A stretch of 61,841 bases of DNA, from assembly GCA_016185605.1 (NCBI GenBank), contig JACPNG010000011.1, positions 1 to 61,841 on the forward strand, in the 5' to 3' direction. Positions 1-9,469 of the stretch are shown piece by piece; within the stretch, counting starts at the first letter, position 1, and each line of letters opens with the position of its first letter. This stretch comes from Candidatus Woesearchaeota archaeon. Lineage in GTDB: Archaea; Nanobdellota; Nanobdellia; SCGC-AAA011-G17; JACPNG01. Made by a program: the position numbers and the translations under genes. The notes below the pieces were generated by a model. That model made no database searches. It was given only the letters and a program-made list of their open reading frames with translations, and had not been told where the DNA came from.

Positions 1-427
1 TTTCTTCTTTACCTTTATCCACTTTAACAATGTTTATTTTTTTCTCTTTTTTATCAACTTTAAGAGTAAACCCTTGAGTATTAACCATCCCAACTTTCAT
101 TGTAATTTTTAACCCTATTCTTCCATCTTTATCCTTGTAGCCATATTTTTTCAATAACTCAGCATCACTATATTTTTTATACCTTGGTTCAAATGTGAAT
201 AAAGTAATATTTGAAGAAGTATCTTTTCTCTGTGCTTTTAATTCAACTATTTTTCCTTTGTAAATCAAATCTCCTTTAGGATTATTATTCTCATTAATAC
301 CTAACTCAGTTTCAAGTGTTTTTCCAATACCCGTATCAGCATTTCTCAATGTCTTTATATATCCTTTATTATTTATTTTAAGTAATTCTTTCTTAATATC
401 AACTTCTGGAATTTTGTTAGTAGCCAT
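1..427 (-). CDS. MvaI/BcnI-like restriction endonuclease, N-terminal part (truncated by window edge)
   Basis: Reverse-strand ORF from ATG at 427 open to the edge: MATNKIPEVDIKKELLKINNKGYIKTLRNADTGIGKTLETELGINENNNPKGDLIYKGKIVELKAQRKD...; 'TGIGKTLE..LGI..N....GD' and 'VELKAQR' resemble the MvaI/BcnI core. Confidence 0.6.
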   Translation of the reverse strand, partial: MATNKIPEVDIKKELLKINNKGYIKTLRNADTGIGKTLETELGINENNNPKGDLIYKGKIVELKAQRKDTSSNITLFTFEPRYKKYSDAELLKKYGYKDKDGRIGLKITMKVGMVNTQGFTLKVDKKEKKINIVKVDKGKEE

Positions 428-560
428 GATTAAAAATGAAGTAATAAATTTATATATAGGAATACCACAATTTAAGTATAAATTAGATTACGGAAAGTCC
501 TACTGCTCAGGAGAATTAGAGACTCTGTGCTCACAAAGTTCGCTACTTACAGGAAGAAGA

Positions 561-1664
561 TCAATCCTCAATAAATATTTTTCCAGGATTTAATCCCTGG
601 TAATGATGGGGGGTTTTTATGTCAGCATCTTTCTCATCCAGAGGATTTAGTAATTTATGATAATTAAGATAGGCAATTGGATCTCCATCGCTTAAAGTAA
701 AAGGCACTTTGTTGACTGTTGTTTCTAATATTAAAGGGGTGCCTAATATCTTATCAACCCTATTTAGCCCCCAGCCAGGATGCACAAATCCAGCTTCATG
801 AACGCTTATCTCCCCTAAAGTTTCTTCAAATTTTTTTAATTCAGCCACATAATCTAAAGGGACAATTAAATTTTCCTTTGTTTTTATTATATAAAACTCC
901 CCTAATCTTAAGGTATATTCACCTCTTTTATCCATAAACTCTTTATGCCAGTAATCCCCAAATTTTAGAAGATTAGTCTTTCCATGAATATCAAAGTCAA
1001 CAGTCAAGTCTACTGTTTCTCCTTCTTTAGCTCTTAAAACCCCCTCGCTTAGATCGCAAGTTACTAATACTCCATTATCCTTGATAACATCTTTTCTATC
1101 AGAAATAGCTCCATAAAGTTTATTTGCATGAAATAAAGTCATTAATTCATGATTGGCTAATTGTCCAGTTCCATTATAAAAAAATCTAATTTGATTTAAT
1201 GAAATCCCTTTCTTAATTATAATATTAAATTTCATAGAATAAAATTCAATATATAATTGCCCTTCATAGCCGTCTGAAACATTATTGTATAAATGCCCGT
1301 CTTCTGTTATTAATCTTGTCAATATCGCTAATCTTCCTATTGAGCTTTTGGAAGACGCCTTGGCAAAGCATCCCTTGGGCAATTTTAATTTTTCCATTAA
1401 CGGAATAATATATATTTTTCCATAGTCAAGGAAAATTCTATCATTTTTTTCAACAGCATACTGTGATCTTTCCTTTAATATCTGGGTCATTGATCTTCCC
1501 CTGGGCAGTATGCTCTTGCCAATAAAGCATATCTTGCCTTGTATTCTGGGCTCAAAAGAAGATGGCTGTATTTGTTTTTCTGCATCTATCGGCTCATCTG
1601 AATAAATTAATCCATTATCAATCATTAATTTTATATCGTTTTTATTATATACTCCTATTTCCAT
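561..1664 (-). CDS. 2'-deoxycytidine 5'-triphosphate deaminase-like protein (two-domain DCD family)
   Basis: 367 aa; 'IQPSSFEPRIQGKICFI', 'AKASSKSSIGRLAI', 'YEGQLYIEF' typical of dCTP deaminase/dUTPase fold. Confidence 0.75.
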   Translation of the reverse strand: MEIGVYNKNDIKLMIDNGLIYSDEPIDAEKQIQPSSFEPRIQGKICFIGKSILPRGRSMTQILKERSQYAVEKNDRIFLDYGKIYIIPLMEKLKLPKGCFAKASSKSSIGRLAILTRLITEDGHLYNNVSDGYEGQLYIEFYSMKFNIIIKKGISLNQIRFFYNGTGQLANHELMTLFHANKLYGAISDRKDVIKDNGVLVTCDLSEGVLRAKEGETVDLTVDFDIHGKTNLLKFGDYWHKEFMDKRGEYTLRLGEFYIIKTKENLIVPLDYVAELKKFEETLGEISVHEAGFVHPGWGLNRVDKILGTPLILETTVNKVPFTLSDGDPIAYLNYHKLLNPLDEKDADIKTPHHYQGLNPGKIFIED

Positions 1665-1732
1665 TTCAATTTTTCATCTGATTAGATTAATATAAATATG
1701 TATTTTTTAAAATAGGTTTTATTTTTATTGTC

Positions 1733-2140
1733 TTATCTAATACTTATCTTTCCATTTCTTTTTTGATTTTTCAATTCTTCCAATAGTAAATTTAGATACC
1801 ACTCAGTTCCATCAAATGCATCATTTAAAACATCTGGATCTACATAAATCCTGCCATTTTTTGTTATTATAGCTCTTGGTCTAATTCTCCCAAATTTAGG
1901 ATACATATTAAGCTGTAGAGAGAAAGGTAATTTTATTACCTTTTCATCTAATGGTGATAGTCTTATATCTAAGAATCTCACAAAATCCTCAGTAAGCTTG
2001 GATAAAATATAATAAGATGGTTTATCTATTATTGATGTAATGCCATCTAGAGTATCAACACCAAGTACATAATCAAATAAATTGATTTGTCTTCTATTTC
2101 GGACACCATAGTATCCTTCAACAAAAACTCCCAGTTCCAT
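1733..2140 (-). CDS. hypothetical protein
   Basis: 135 aa ORF, no recognised family. Confidence 0.45.
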   Translation of the reverse strand: MELGVFVEGYYGVRNRRQINLFDYVLGVDTLDGITSIIDKPSYYILSKLTEDFVRFLDIRLSPLDEKVIKLPFSLQLNMYPKFGRIRPRAIITKNGRIYVDPDVLNDAFDGTEWYLNLLLEELKNQKRNGKISIR

Positions 2141-2225
2141 TTTAACTAAAATAAAGGGATTAGTTTTTATAATTTTATATATTAAGATATTTATTTTTCA
2201 AGGATAATATTTTTATTGGAAAAAT

Positions 2226-2256
2226 CCAAAAGCTTTATAAATAAGCTAAATCAGAA
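2226..2256 (+). promoter_or_regulatory. 16S rRNA promoter segment (BRE/TATA-like)
   Basis: CCAAAAGCTTTATAAATAAGCTAAATCAGAA; matches 39213-39243 upstream of 23S in 30/31 positions. Confidence 0.75.
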
Positions 2257-2347
2257 TAAATTTCTAAATGAGAGCGTTTGCTTGATTCTAAGTTTAATGT
2301 CCTTAGGGACATAATAGGTGAGTGCTTTATTCTAATAATAAAGTATG

Positions 2348-2357
2348 AGGTATGAGT
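2348..2357 (+). other. 16S processing stem, 5' strand (pairs with 4849-4858)
   Basis: AGGTATGAGT is the exact reverse complement of ACTCATACCT at 4849-4858, bracketing the 16S gene. Confidence 0.6.
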
Positions 2358-2834
2358 GAGCTATTGTAGGATGCTCTTTAAATTTTTTTAAGATTGCGAC
2401 CATAATTTCCGTTGATCCTGCGGAAGACCGCTGCTATTGGGATTGGACTAAGACATGCAAGTCATCTCGCAAGAGAGGCGAAAGGCTCAGTAACACGTCG
2501 ATAATCTGCCCTTAGGTTCAGGATAACCTCGCGAAAGTGAGGATAATACTGGATAGGTGATTGAGGCTGGAATGCGCTTTCACTTAAAGGCAACGCCTAA
2601 GGATGAGTCGGCGGCTGATTAGGTAGTTGGTGAGGTAAAGGCTCACCAAGCCTGTGATCAGTAGGGGGGATGAGAGTCCTAACCTCGAGAAGGACACTTA
2701 GATAAGGGTCCTAGCCCTAAGGGGTGCAGCAGTCGCGAAACCTTTACAATGCACGAAAGTGTGATAAGGTAATCCCAAGTGCTTACTTTTTAAGTAGGCT
2801 TTTGTCAAGTGTAAGAAGCTTGGAGAATAAGTGG

Positions 2835-2873
<39 letters not shown>

Positions 2874-3245
2874 CCACAAGTGGGGGTCAGATTTATTTGG
2901 TCTAAAGCATTCGTAGCAGATTATGTAAGTCTTCTGTGAAATCGTTGGGCTTAACCTAGCGGCTTGCGGAAGATACTGCATAGTTAGAGACCGGGAGGAG
3001 CTAGGAGTATTCCTTGGGAAGCGGTAAAATGCTTTAATCCTTGGAGGACTACCAGTGGCGAAGGCGCCTAGCTAGAACGGGTCTGACTGTGAGGGATGAA
3101 AGCTGGGGGAGCGAACTGGATTAGATACCCAAGTAGTCCCAGCTGTAAACGCTGTGAATTATGTGTTGCATAATTCAAGTAATTATGCAGTGCCGTAGTG
3201 AAGACATTAAATTCACCACCTGGGAAGTACGGTCGCAAGGCTGAA

Positions 3246-3287
3246 ATGATAGAAGTTTAGGACGTTTTAAGGCTTCTATCACACTAG
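3246..3287 (+). other. BHB microintron, 16S intron 1 (42 nt, E. coli ~908)
   Basis: Inner helix TGATAGAAG/CTTCTATCA (9 bp), central GCTG/CACT (3 of 4 pairs), bulges AAA and AGA, outer AAG/CTT. Splicing restores GGCTGAA|ACTTAAAGG. Confidence 0.82.
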
Positions 3288-3298
3288 ACTTAAAGGAA

Positions 3299-4000
3299 AG
3301 ATGAGATAGTCGATAGCTCTAGATTTGTATACTGCAGAATATACCTAACGGACACAGCGGACAGGAACGCACGTGAGACTTATAAACAATAATAACATTT
3401 AGATTACAAAGATGGTTAGTAATGACTTATGTTATTTGTTTGGAGCATTAAGAGATGCTAATCTTGATATAAGGCCAAATAAAAATTATGAGATTAAATT
3501 TGGTCAAAAGGACGAGAGATGGCTCTTTTGCATTTCAGATATTATATTTAAATTATATAATAAAAGATTTAATCCATCAAATAACATGTTAAGATTATGC
3601 AACAAAAAGATAGTAAATGATTTAGTGAAGATTTCCGGGATAAAATCGCCACAATCAGAATGGTCCACTCCACTTATTGTAAAGGATTTTACATTTGAAA
3701 ATATTCAATCATATATAAGTGGATTTTTTGATGCAGAGGGAGGTTTGCCTATTAATCCAGAAACAGCTAAACAAAAGTATATATCATTTGATCAGAAGAA
3801 TAAGTCTTCACTATCATTTATTAGGGATAAACTAATTGAATTGGATTTTATCCCAACTAACTTAACATATACTGGAAATGTATGGCAATTTAGATTAACA
3901 AGAAAAAAAGACATAATAAAATTCTGTGATTATATAAAATCTAGACATCCTTCAAAATCTTTAAGATTAAGAAGGTTGATATTGGCTATTTCTCCCTGAG
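3299..4000 (+). other. BHB-type intron, 16S intron 2 (702 nt, E. coli ~919) encoding LAGLIDADG protein
   Basis: Interrupts conserved GGAA|TTGGCGGGG; weaker BHB (central AAGG/CCTG 3 of 4, bulges AAA/AGT); contains ORF 3412-3999. Confidence 0.85.
3412..3999 (+). CDS. LAGLIDADG homing endonuclease (two-motif)
   Basis: 'YLFGALRDANLD' and 'YISGFFDAEGG'; inside 16S intron 2; TATA-like CTTATAAAC ~27 nt upstream. Confidence 0.9.
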   Translation: MVSNDLCYLFGALRDANLDIRPNKNYEIKFGQKDERWLFCISDIIFKLYNKRFNPSNNMLRLCNKKIVNDLVKISGIKSPQSEWSTPLIVKDFTFENIQSYISGFFDAEGGLPINPETAKQKYISFDQKNKSSLSFIRDKLIELDFIPTNLTYTGNVWQFRLTRKKDIIKFCDYIKSRHPSKSLRLRRLILAISP

Positions 4001-4288
4001 TTGGCGGGGGCGCACTACAAGGGGTGCGGCGTGCGGTTCAATTCAATTCCACACGGAGAATCTCACCAGCAGCGACGGCAGGATGAAGGTCAGATTAAAG
4101 GTTTTACCTGACGAGCCGAGAGATGTTGCATGGCCGCCGTCAGTTCGTGCCGTAAGGTGTACTGTTAAGTCAGTTAACGAACAAGACCTATATCCACAGT
4201 TGCAACCGAGTTCTACGGAATGATCGGGCACACTGTGGAGACTGCCCGCGTAAGTGGGAGGAAGGTGTAGGCAACGGTAGGTCTGTAT

Positions 4289-4463
4289 ACGCTAGCGAGT
4301 TTTGAACCGCAATAACCATATATTTATTATGCTATAAAACAATAAGTGAAAACAATGATGACTAAAGAAGAACAAGATCAAATTGAAAAATTTTTAAGTA
4401 AATTTAATTTTCATCATCCAAAATGGTTATTGCTGCGTTCTATAAGAATTCCTAGCGGCAGAG
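4289..4463 (+). other. BHB intron, 16S intron 3 (175 nt, E. coli ~1205)
   Basis: Inner CGCTAG/CTAGCG, central CTGT/GCAG (4/4 with wobble), bulges ATA/AGG; splicing gives GGTCTGTAT|GGCTCGAATCTGCTGGGCTACACGCG, the expected 16S sequence. Confidence 0.88.
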
Positions 4464-4621
4464 GGCTCGAATCTGCTGGGCTACACGCGCGCAACAATGG
4501 CAGGAACAATGGGATGCAACTCTGAAAAGAGAAGCCAACCCTCTAAATCCTGTCTTAGTTCAGATCGAGGATTGTAACTCATCCTCGTGACGCCGGAATC
4601 CCTAGTAATCGGGTATTAGCA

Positions 4622-4659
4622 TAGCTAAGGATAGCAAAATCTATGTCTTAGCTCTAAAT
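4622..4659 (+). other. BHB microintron, 16S intron 4 (38 nt, E. coli ~1355)
   Basis: Inner AGCTAAG/CTTAGCT, central TTAG/CTAA (4/4), bulges CAT/ATG, outer GGGTA/TGCCC; mature TCGGGTATTAGCA|GTGCCCGG has the length of the E. coli hairpin TCGTGGATCAGAATGCCACGG. Confidence 0.88.
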
Positions 4660-4848
4660 GTGCCCGGTGAATATGTCAATGTGCCTTGCACACACCGCCC
4701 GTCATCCCAATCGAGCAGGGTTTAGGTGAGGCTTAGCTTTAACTAAGACGAACCTAGGCTCAGTGAGAAGGGGCAAGTCGTCACAAGGTAACAGTAGGGG
4801 AACCTGCTGTTGGATCACCTCCTTTAATTTACATTCTACAAGCTTAAA

Positions 4849-4858
4849 ACTCATACCT
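4849..4858 (+). other. 16S processing stem, 3' strand
   Basis: ACTCATACCT pairs with 2348-2357. Confidence 0.6.
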
Positions 4859-4905
4859 TAACTATTACTAAATAAATTTTTAAATTAGTTAACCAAACAG
4901 ACTTT

Positions 4906-6060
4906 GTGATTTTACCAAATTACAAAGATGGAAGTATTGTAAATTTAATGAGTTCTATATCAAAGGCTTTAGGTGATAAGCCAATATATAAACCATTAAA
5001 ACAGTTAAATCCAAAAGAATTATCAACAAAAAATATTGTTTTATTATTTATTGACGGATTGGGTTATGAATTTATAAAGAAAAACGGAAAAAATACTATT
5101 TTTAACAAATATTTGAGGGGTAAAATAACATCTGTTTTGCCCTCTGCTACTGGCGCTTGTGAACCCTCATTTATGACAGGGGTTGCTCCCCAACAACATG
5201 CAATGACTGGCTGGTTTGTATATTTAAAGGAAATCGGATTAGTAACTATATCATTGCCTTTTGTTTCAAGAGTAGGAAATTTTCCATTAACTAAATTAGG
5301 AATAAATCCTAGGACTTTTTTCAATCAAAAATCAATTTTTGACAAAATTAACGTTAAGTCATATACAATCATGCATCAGAGTATTATTAATTCTGGCTGT
5401 ACAATCGCAATGTCTGGAAAATCAAAAAGGATCGGATATAAAAATTTAAATTCATATTTTAAGGAAATAAAAAAATTAATTCTATCAAATAAAGAAAAAA
5501 AATTTATATATGCCTATTGGGGTAAATTTGATGGTTTATGCCATGACTATGGTGTAAAAAGCAAGGAAGTTCTTAAACATTTTAAAGAGTTAAATAAAAA
5601 ATTGAGCTCATTTTTAAAATCAATTGAAGATACAGATACAACAATAATTATTGTATCTGATCATGGGGCAATTGATACAGAAAAATCCAAGATTATAAGC
5701 TTAGAAGAACATCCAAAATTTGTTGAAACATTAACATTACCTTTATGCGGCGAGCCTAGATTTGTATACTGCTATGTTCACCCGTCAAAAATAAAACAGT
5801 TTAAAGATTATATCAAAAAGAATTTTAAGGGAAAATGCAGATTATACAGAAGTGAAGAGCTAATTAAAAAGAACTATTTTGGTTTGTTTAAGCCGAATAA
5901 GGATTTATTTGATAGAGTTGGAGATTATATTCTGATTATGGAGGATAACTATATAATGGAAGATTCTCTTTTGGGGGGAGAAAAATATTTTAATATAGGA
6001 AATCATGGGGGTGTTAGCAAAGAAGAGATGCTTATTCCTTTGATTGTTATAAAGACTTAA
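4906..6060 (+). CDS. type I phosphodiesterase / alkaline phosphatase superfamily protein
   Basis: 'LLFIDGLGYEF', 'PSATGACEPSFMTGVAPQQHAMTGW', 'TTIIIVSDHGA'. Confidence 0.8.
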   Translation: MILPNYKDGSIVNLMSSISKALGDKPIYKPLKQLNPKELSTKNIVLLFIDGLGYEFIKKNGKNTIFNKYLRGKITSVLPSATGACEPSFMTGVAPQQHAMTGWFVYLKEIGLVTISLPFVSRVGNFPLTKLGINPRTFFNQKSIFDKINVKSYTIMHQSIINSGCTIAMSGKSKRIGYKNLNSYFKEIKKLILSNKEKKFIYAYWGKFDGLCHDYGVKSKEVLKHFKELNKKLSSFLKSIEDTDTTIIIVSDHGAIDTEKSKIISLEEHPKFVETLTLPLCGEPRFVYCYVHPSKIKQFKDYIKKNFKGKCRLYRSEELIKKNYFGLFKPNKDLFDRVGDYILIMEDNYIMEDSLLGGEKYFNIGNHGGVSKEEMLIPLIVIKT

Positions 6061-6066
6061 AATAAA

Positions 6067-6759
6067 TTAGTTTCTTATTTTTATGTCTGAAGCTGGAATT
6101 TTATCAATAACTCTTAGATAGAATAACTTCTTTTCTTTTAGATAATGTTCATATCTTTCAAATCCATACCCATTAATTACTTTTTTAAAATGTTCAAATC
6201 TTCCAAATGGGGATTTTATATATCTTTTTCCACTAAGAACTCTCTGAAAATGCGCTGTTTCAAAACATCTAGATGAACCTTTAACGACAAGCACTTTATT
6301 TTTAAACTTAGATTTTTTAATAGACCATTTATATAACATGTTTACTAAATCAAATTCTGATTTTGTTAATTCTGGTTTTCTTTTTAATATATCATATGTA
6401 ATTGCTTTAATAGTTGTTACTAATGCTCCCCCTCTATGTCTCCTATAATAATATGTTTCTTTGTACAGTGGTGTGAAATCAATAAACGGTGAATTAATAT
6501 CTTTTAAGCTAGTCTTTACAATATATTTAGCGGTTACTATTTTAAAACCCCAATTCTGTTTATGAATAAATTTCTTTTTTTCTAATCTCAAAATTAATTT
6601 AAATAATCTCTTAATATCTGGGATTAATTTTTGATATGGATCTTTCTTGGGGTTTAATCCTTCCTCTTTTATATCATTTATATATTCTAGAGAGACTACA
6701 TGGTATAAGTCCTTATTAATATATTTTCTATAAAATCTAAGCAATTCTCTTTCTTTCAT
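6067..6759 (-). CDS. uncharacterised protein; possible ADP-ribosyltransferase-like N-terminus
   Basis: 'LYHVVSLEYINDIKEEGLNPKKDPY' resembles ART-fold H..S...I...GL.P; ATGA overlap with upstream NTPase ORF. Confidence 0.4.
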   Translation of the reverse strand: MKERELLRFYRKYINKDLYHVVSLEYINDIKEEGLNPKKDPYQKLIPDIKRLFKLILRLEKKKFIHKQNWGFKIVTAKYIVKTSLKDINSPFIDFTPLYKETYYYRRHRGGALVTTIKAITYDILKRKPELTKSEFDLVNMLYKWSIKKSKFKNKVLVVKGSSRCFETAHFQRVLSGKRYIKSPFGRFEHFKKVINGYGFERYEHYLKEKKLFYLRVIDKIPASDIKIRN

Positions 6760-7244
6760 TTTTCTTTAATCTTTTTAATTATAAGACCAACAGATTCATT
6801 AATTTTTAATTTATCTGTATTTATTTGAAAATCAATTTTTTCTGGTTTACTATACAAATAATGTGTTTTTCTTACTAAATCACCTCTTGTTTTTTTTGTT
6901 CTAGATTTATCTCTTTTTAAAGAAGTATTTAGGGAACAATAAAGATGAAACGAGATTAATTTATAATTAAATTTCTTGAAGTATGGTCTTAATTTTCTTT
7001 TTAAATCAATTGGATTTAATTCTTGAACCAAAATATTTTTCTTTAATTTCATTAACTCTTTAATTATTAAGAAAGTTGCTTTTTTGCTAATTTTTCTTGC
7101 ATTTTCTCTTCCTGCTGGTTTAAGCATTTTCTTTATATAAGCTCTATCTACATAGGAATAATTTTTCAATTTTTTATTCAGAATTTCGACTATGGTGGAT
7201 TTGCCGCTGGCCATGACACCATGAAGATTTACTATTTTTGGCAT
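6756..7244 (-). CDS. P-loop NTPase / small-molecule kinase-like protein
   Basis: Walker A 'LHGVMASGKSTI' at the N-terminus, ~160 aa. Confidence 0.65.
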   Translation of the reverse strand: MPKIVNLHGVMASGKSTIVEILNKKLKNYSYVDRAYIKKMLKPAGRENARKISKKATFLIIKELMKLKKNILVQELNPIDLKRKLRPYFKKFNYKLISFHLYCSLNTSLKRDKSRTKKTRGDLVRKTHYLYSKPEKIDFQINTDKLKINESVGLIIKKIKEK

Positions 7245-7319
7245 ATAATTAATATAGTTAATTAACTTAAAAACATTTTTATATTGATAATACTTTTATC
7301 ATAAGAAAAAGTGGTGATA

Positions 7320-9101
7320 ATGTCTAAAAAAAGAAAAAATATAGATTTTAATTATAATCTTAGAGTTTATCTAGATTTTTTAAAAAAGTATAAATGGATG
7401 CTTATTTTTGTTCTTATAATTGTATTTCTAGTTGAATTTAGCTATATAATTAATAATTATCTGTTTAAAGTTGTCATAGATGATGGAACTAAGTTCGTTA
7501 ATAAAAATTTAGATCATAATGAATATGTCAAAATCTTAATTATATTAGTTATAATTTATTTTTTAAATTTGGCTATTAGAAATTTTCTCAAATTTATTAG
7601 AATGCATTTATTAAACATACTTGAAATGAGAGTAATACTAGACTTAAAAAGAAAATTCTTTAATCATATTACTCATCTTTCTTATGGATTTCATACAACT
7701 CATAAAACTGGCTCGTTAATTTCTAGATTGGTTAGAGGAGGTAATGCAACTGAACGTATGACTGATGTCATTGTACTTAATATTGCCCCATTAATATCTC
7801 AATCTATAGTAGTTATAAGTTCATTACTATTTTTTGATTTGACTTCATCATTTATTGTAGCTATTACAATATTATTATTTGTAGTATATAGTATATTTAT
7901 TCAAAATAAACAAAAACTCTATAACCTTATTAGAAATGAAAAGGAAGATAACGAAAAAGCCTATATCAGCAATGTTATGACTAATATAGATTCTATAAAA
8001 TATTTTGGTAAAGAGAAATATATTAAAAATAGATTTAAGCGTATTAGTTATATAACCGGAAAGGCACTACTTAAATTCTGGAATTATTTTGTTTGGTTAG
8101 ACTTAGGACAATCAATAATATTAGGCATAGGAATTTTCTTCTTAGTTTATTTTCCAATGCTAAAATTCTTAAATGGAAATTTAGAAATTGGATCATTAGT
8201 CTTTATTTATACTGTATTTGGAAATCTTTTTGGACCTCTTCATGGTTTTGTTGGGGGAATAAGAAACTATTATAGCTCAATGGGCGACTTCCAGGACTTA
8301 TTTCAATACGGCAAGGTAGAAAATGAGATTAAAGATAAACCCGATGCAAAAAAACTAAAAATTAAAAATGGTGAGGTTGAATTTAAAGACATAAGTTTTA
8401 ATTATAACAAAAGAAAGATTTTTGATGGTTTTAATTTAAAGATAAATAAAAATCAAAAAGTAGCTTTAATAGGGCACTCGGGAGCCGGTAAATCCACTTT
8501 AGTTAAATTATTATATCATTTTTATAATTTAGATAAGGGAGAAATATTAATTGACAGTAAAAATATAAATGAATTTAAACAGGAGTCTCTGAGATCTGAG
8601 TTGAGCATAGTGCCCCAAGAATGTGTATTATTTGATGATACAATATATAATAATATAGCATTTTCCAATCCAAATGCAAACAAAAAGGATATTATTAATG
8701 CTATAAAGTTCGCACAACTTGATAAAATAATAAAAGAATTTCCAGATAAAGAAAATACAATAGTTGGTGAGAGGGGTGTTAGACTATCAGTTGGTGAAAA
8801 ACAAAGGGTTTCTATTGCAAGAGCTATTTTAGCTAATAAAAAAATATTAGTTTTGGATGAGGCTACTTCTTCCCTAGATTCGGAAACAGAACATAATATT
8901 CAAGTTGCATTGAAAAAATTGATGAAAGATAGAACTTCATTAATTATAGCACATAGATTATCTACTATAATGAATGCTGATAAGATAGTTGTAATGAAGA
9001 ATGGAAAAATTGTTCAAACTGGAAATCATAAAGAATTAATTAAACTTCCTGGAGTATATAAAAAACTATGGAATCTTCAGAAAGGAGGATATATAAAATA
9101 A
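7320..9101 (+). CDS. ABC transporter, fused permease and ATP-binding protein
   Basis: TM N-terminus; 'IGHSGAGKSTLVKLLY', 'LSVGEKQRVSIARAIL', 'LVLDEATSSLDSET', 'IIAHRLST'. Confidence 0.95.
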   Translation: MSKKRKNIDFNYNLRVYLDFLKKYKWMLIFVLIIVFLVEFSYIINNYLFKVVIDDGTKFVNKNLDHNEYVKILIILVIIYFLNLAIRNFLKFIRMHLLNILEMRVILDLKRKFFNHITHLSYGFHTTHKTGSLISRLVRGGNATERMTDVIVLNIAPLISQSIVVISSLLFFDLTSSFIVAITILLFVVYSIFIQNKQKLYNLIRNEKEDNEKAYISNVMTNIDSIKYFGKEKYIKNRFKRISYITGKALLKFWNYFVWLDLGQSIILGIGIFFLVYFPMLKFLNGNLEIGSLVFIYTVFGNLFGPLHGFVGGIRNYYSSMGDFQDLFQYGKVENEIKDKPDAKKLKIKNGEVEFKDISFNYNKRKIFDGFNLKINKNQKVALIGHSGAGKSTLVKLLYHFYNLDKGEILIDSKNINEFKQESLRSELSIVPQECVLFDDTIYNNIAFSNPNANKKDIINAIKFAQLDKIIKEFPDKENTIVGERGVRLSVGEKQRVSIARAILANKKILVLDEATSSLDSETEHNIQVALKKLMKDRTSLIIAHRLSTIMNADKIVVMKNGKIVQTGNHKELIKLPGVYKKLWNLQKGGYIK

Positions 9102-9284
9102 TTATTCCTCTTCCTCATCTTCATCTGATAAATCTCTATCTTCTCTATAAGAATTCTTTAATTTTATTAGGTCATACTCATCAGATTCTTTCATGTGGAA
9201 TATTAGATATTTTTAAGTATTTAAAAATTACTAAACCAATAAATTGAAGGAAAGGCTTAAAAATTAAAAAATTATGGTTTTAAT

Positions 9285-9455
9285 ATGTATACAGGAACTA
9301 GATTACAATATAGAAGTAGAGATTATGGAGCTAGTTTAGGCAGCTATAAGCCTATTGCTAGTTATACTCCAAGCTCTGTTTATTTAAGGAATTCTTATAC
9401 TAGAATGGATACTTCAGATGTCAAGTATAGTAATGATCATAAAAGAGGATTATAG
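9285..9455 (+). CDS. small Tyr/Ser-rich protein (56 aa)
   Basis: ATG...TAG: MYTGTRLQYRSRDYGASLGSYKPIASYTPSSVYLRNSYTRMDTSDVKYSNDHKRGL; AT-rich promoter-like sequence upstream. Confidence 0.4.
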   Translation: MYTGTRLQYRSRDYGASLGSYKPIASYTPSSVYLRNSYTRMDTSDVKYSNDHKRGL

Positions 9456-9469
9456 TCGAGGATAAGAAT

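Noticed and set aside
3249-3330. Group I intron core (AAGATGAGATAGTC resembles the S/P7 motif)
   Set aside because: Group I rRNA introns exist in archaea, but too few nucleotides separate the putative R and S strands for P3/P8, while BHB pairing restores the exact 16S sequence.
4043-4231. ORF 4043-4231 on the minus strand
   Set aside because: Antisense to conserved 16S sequence.
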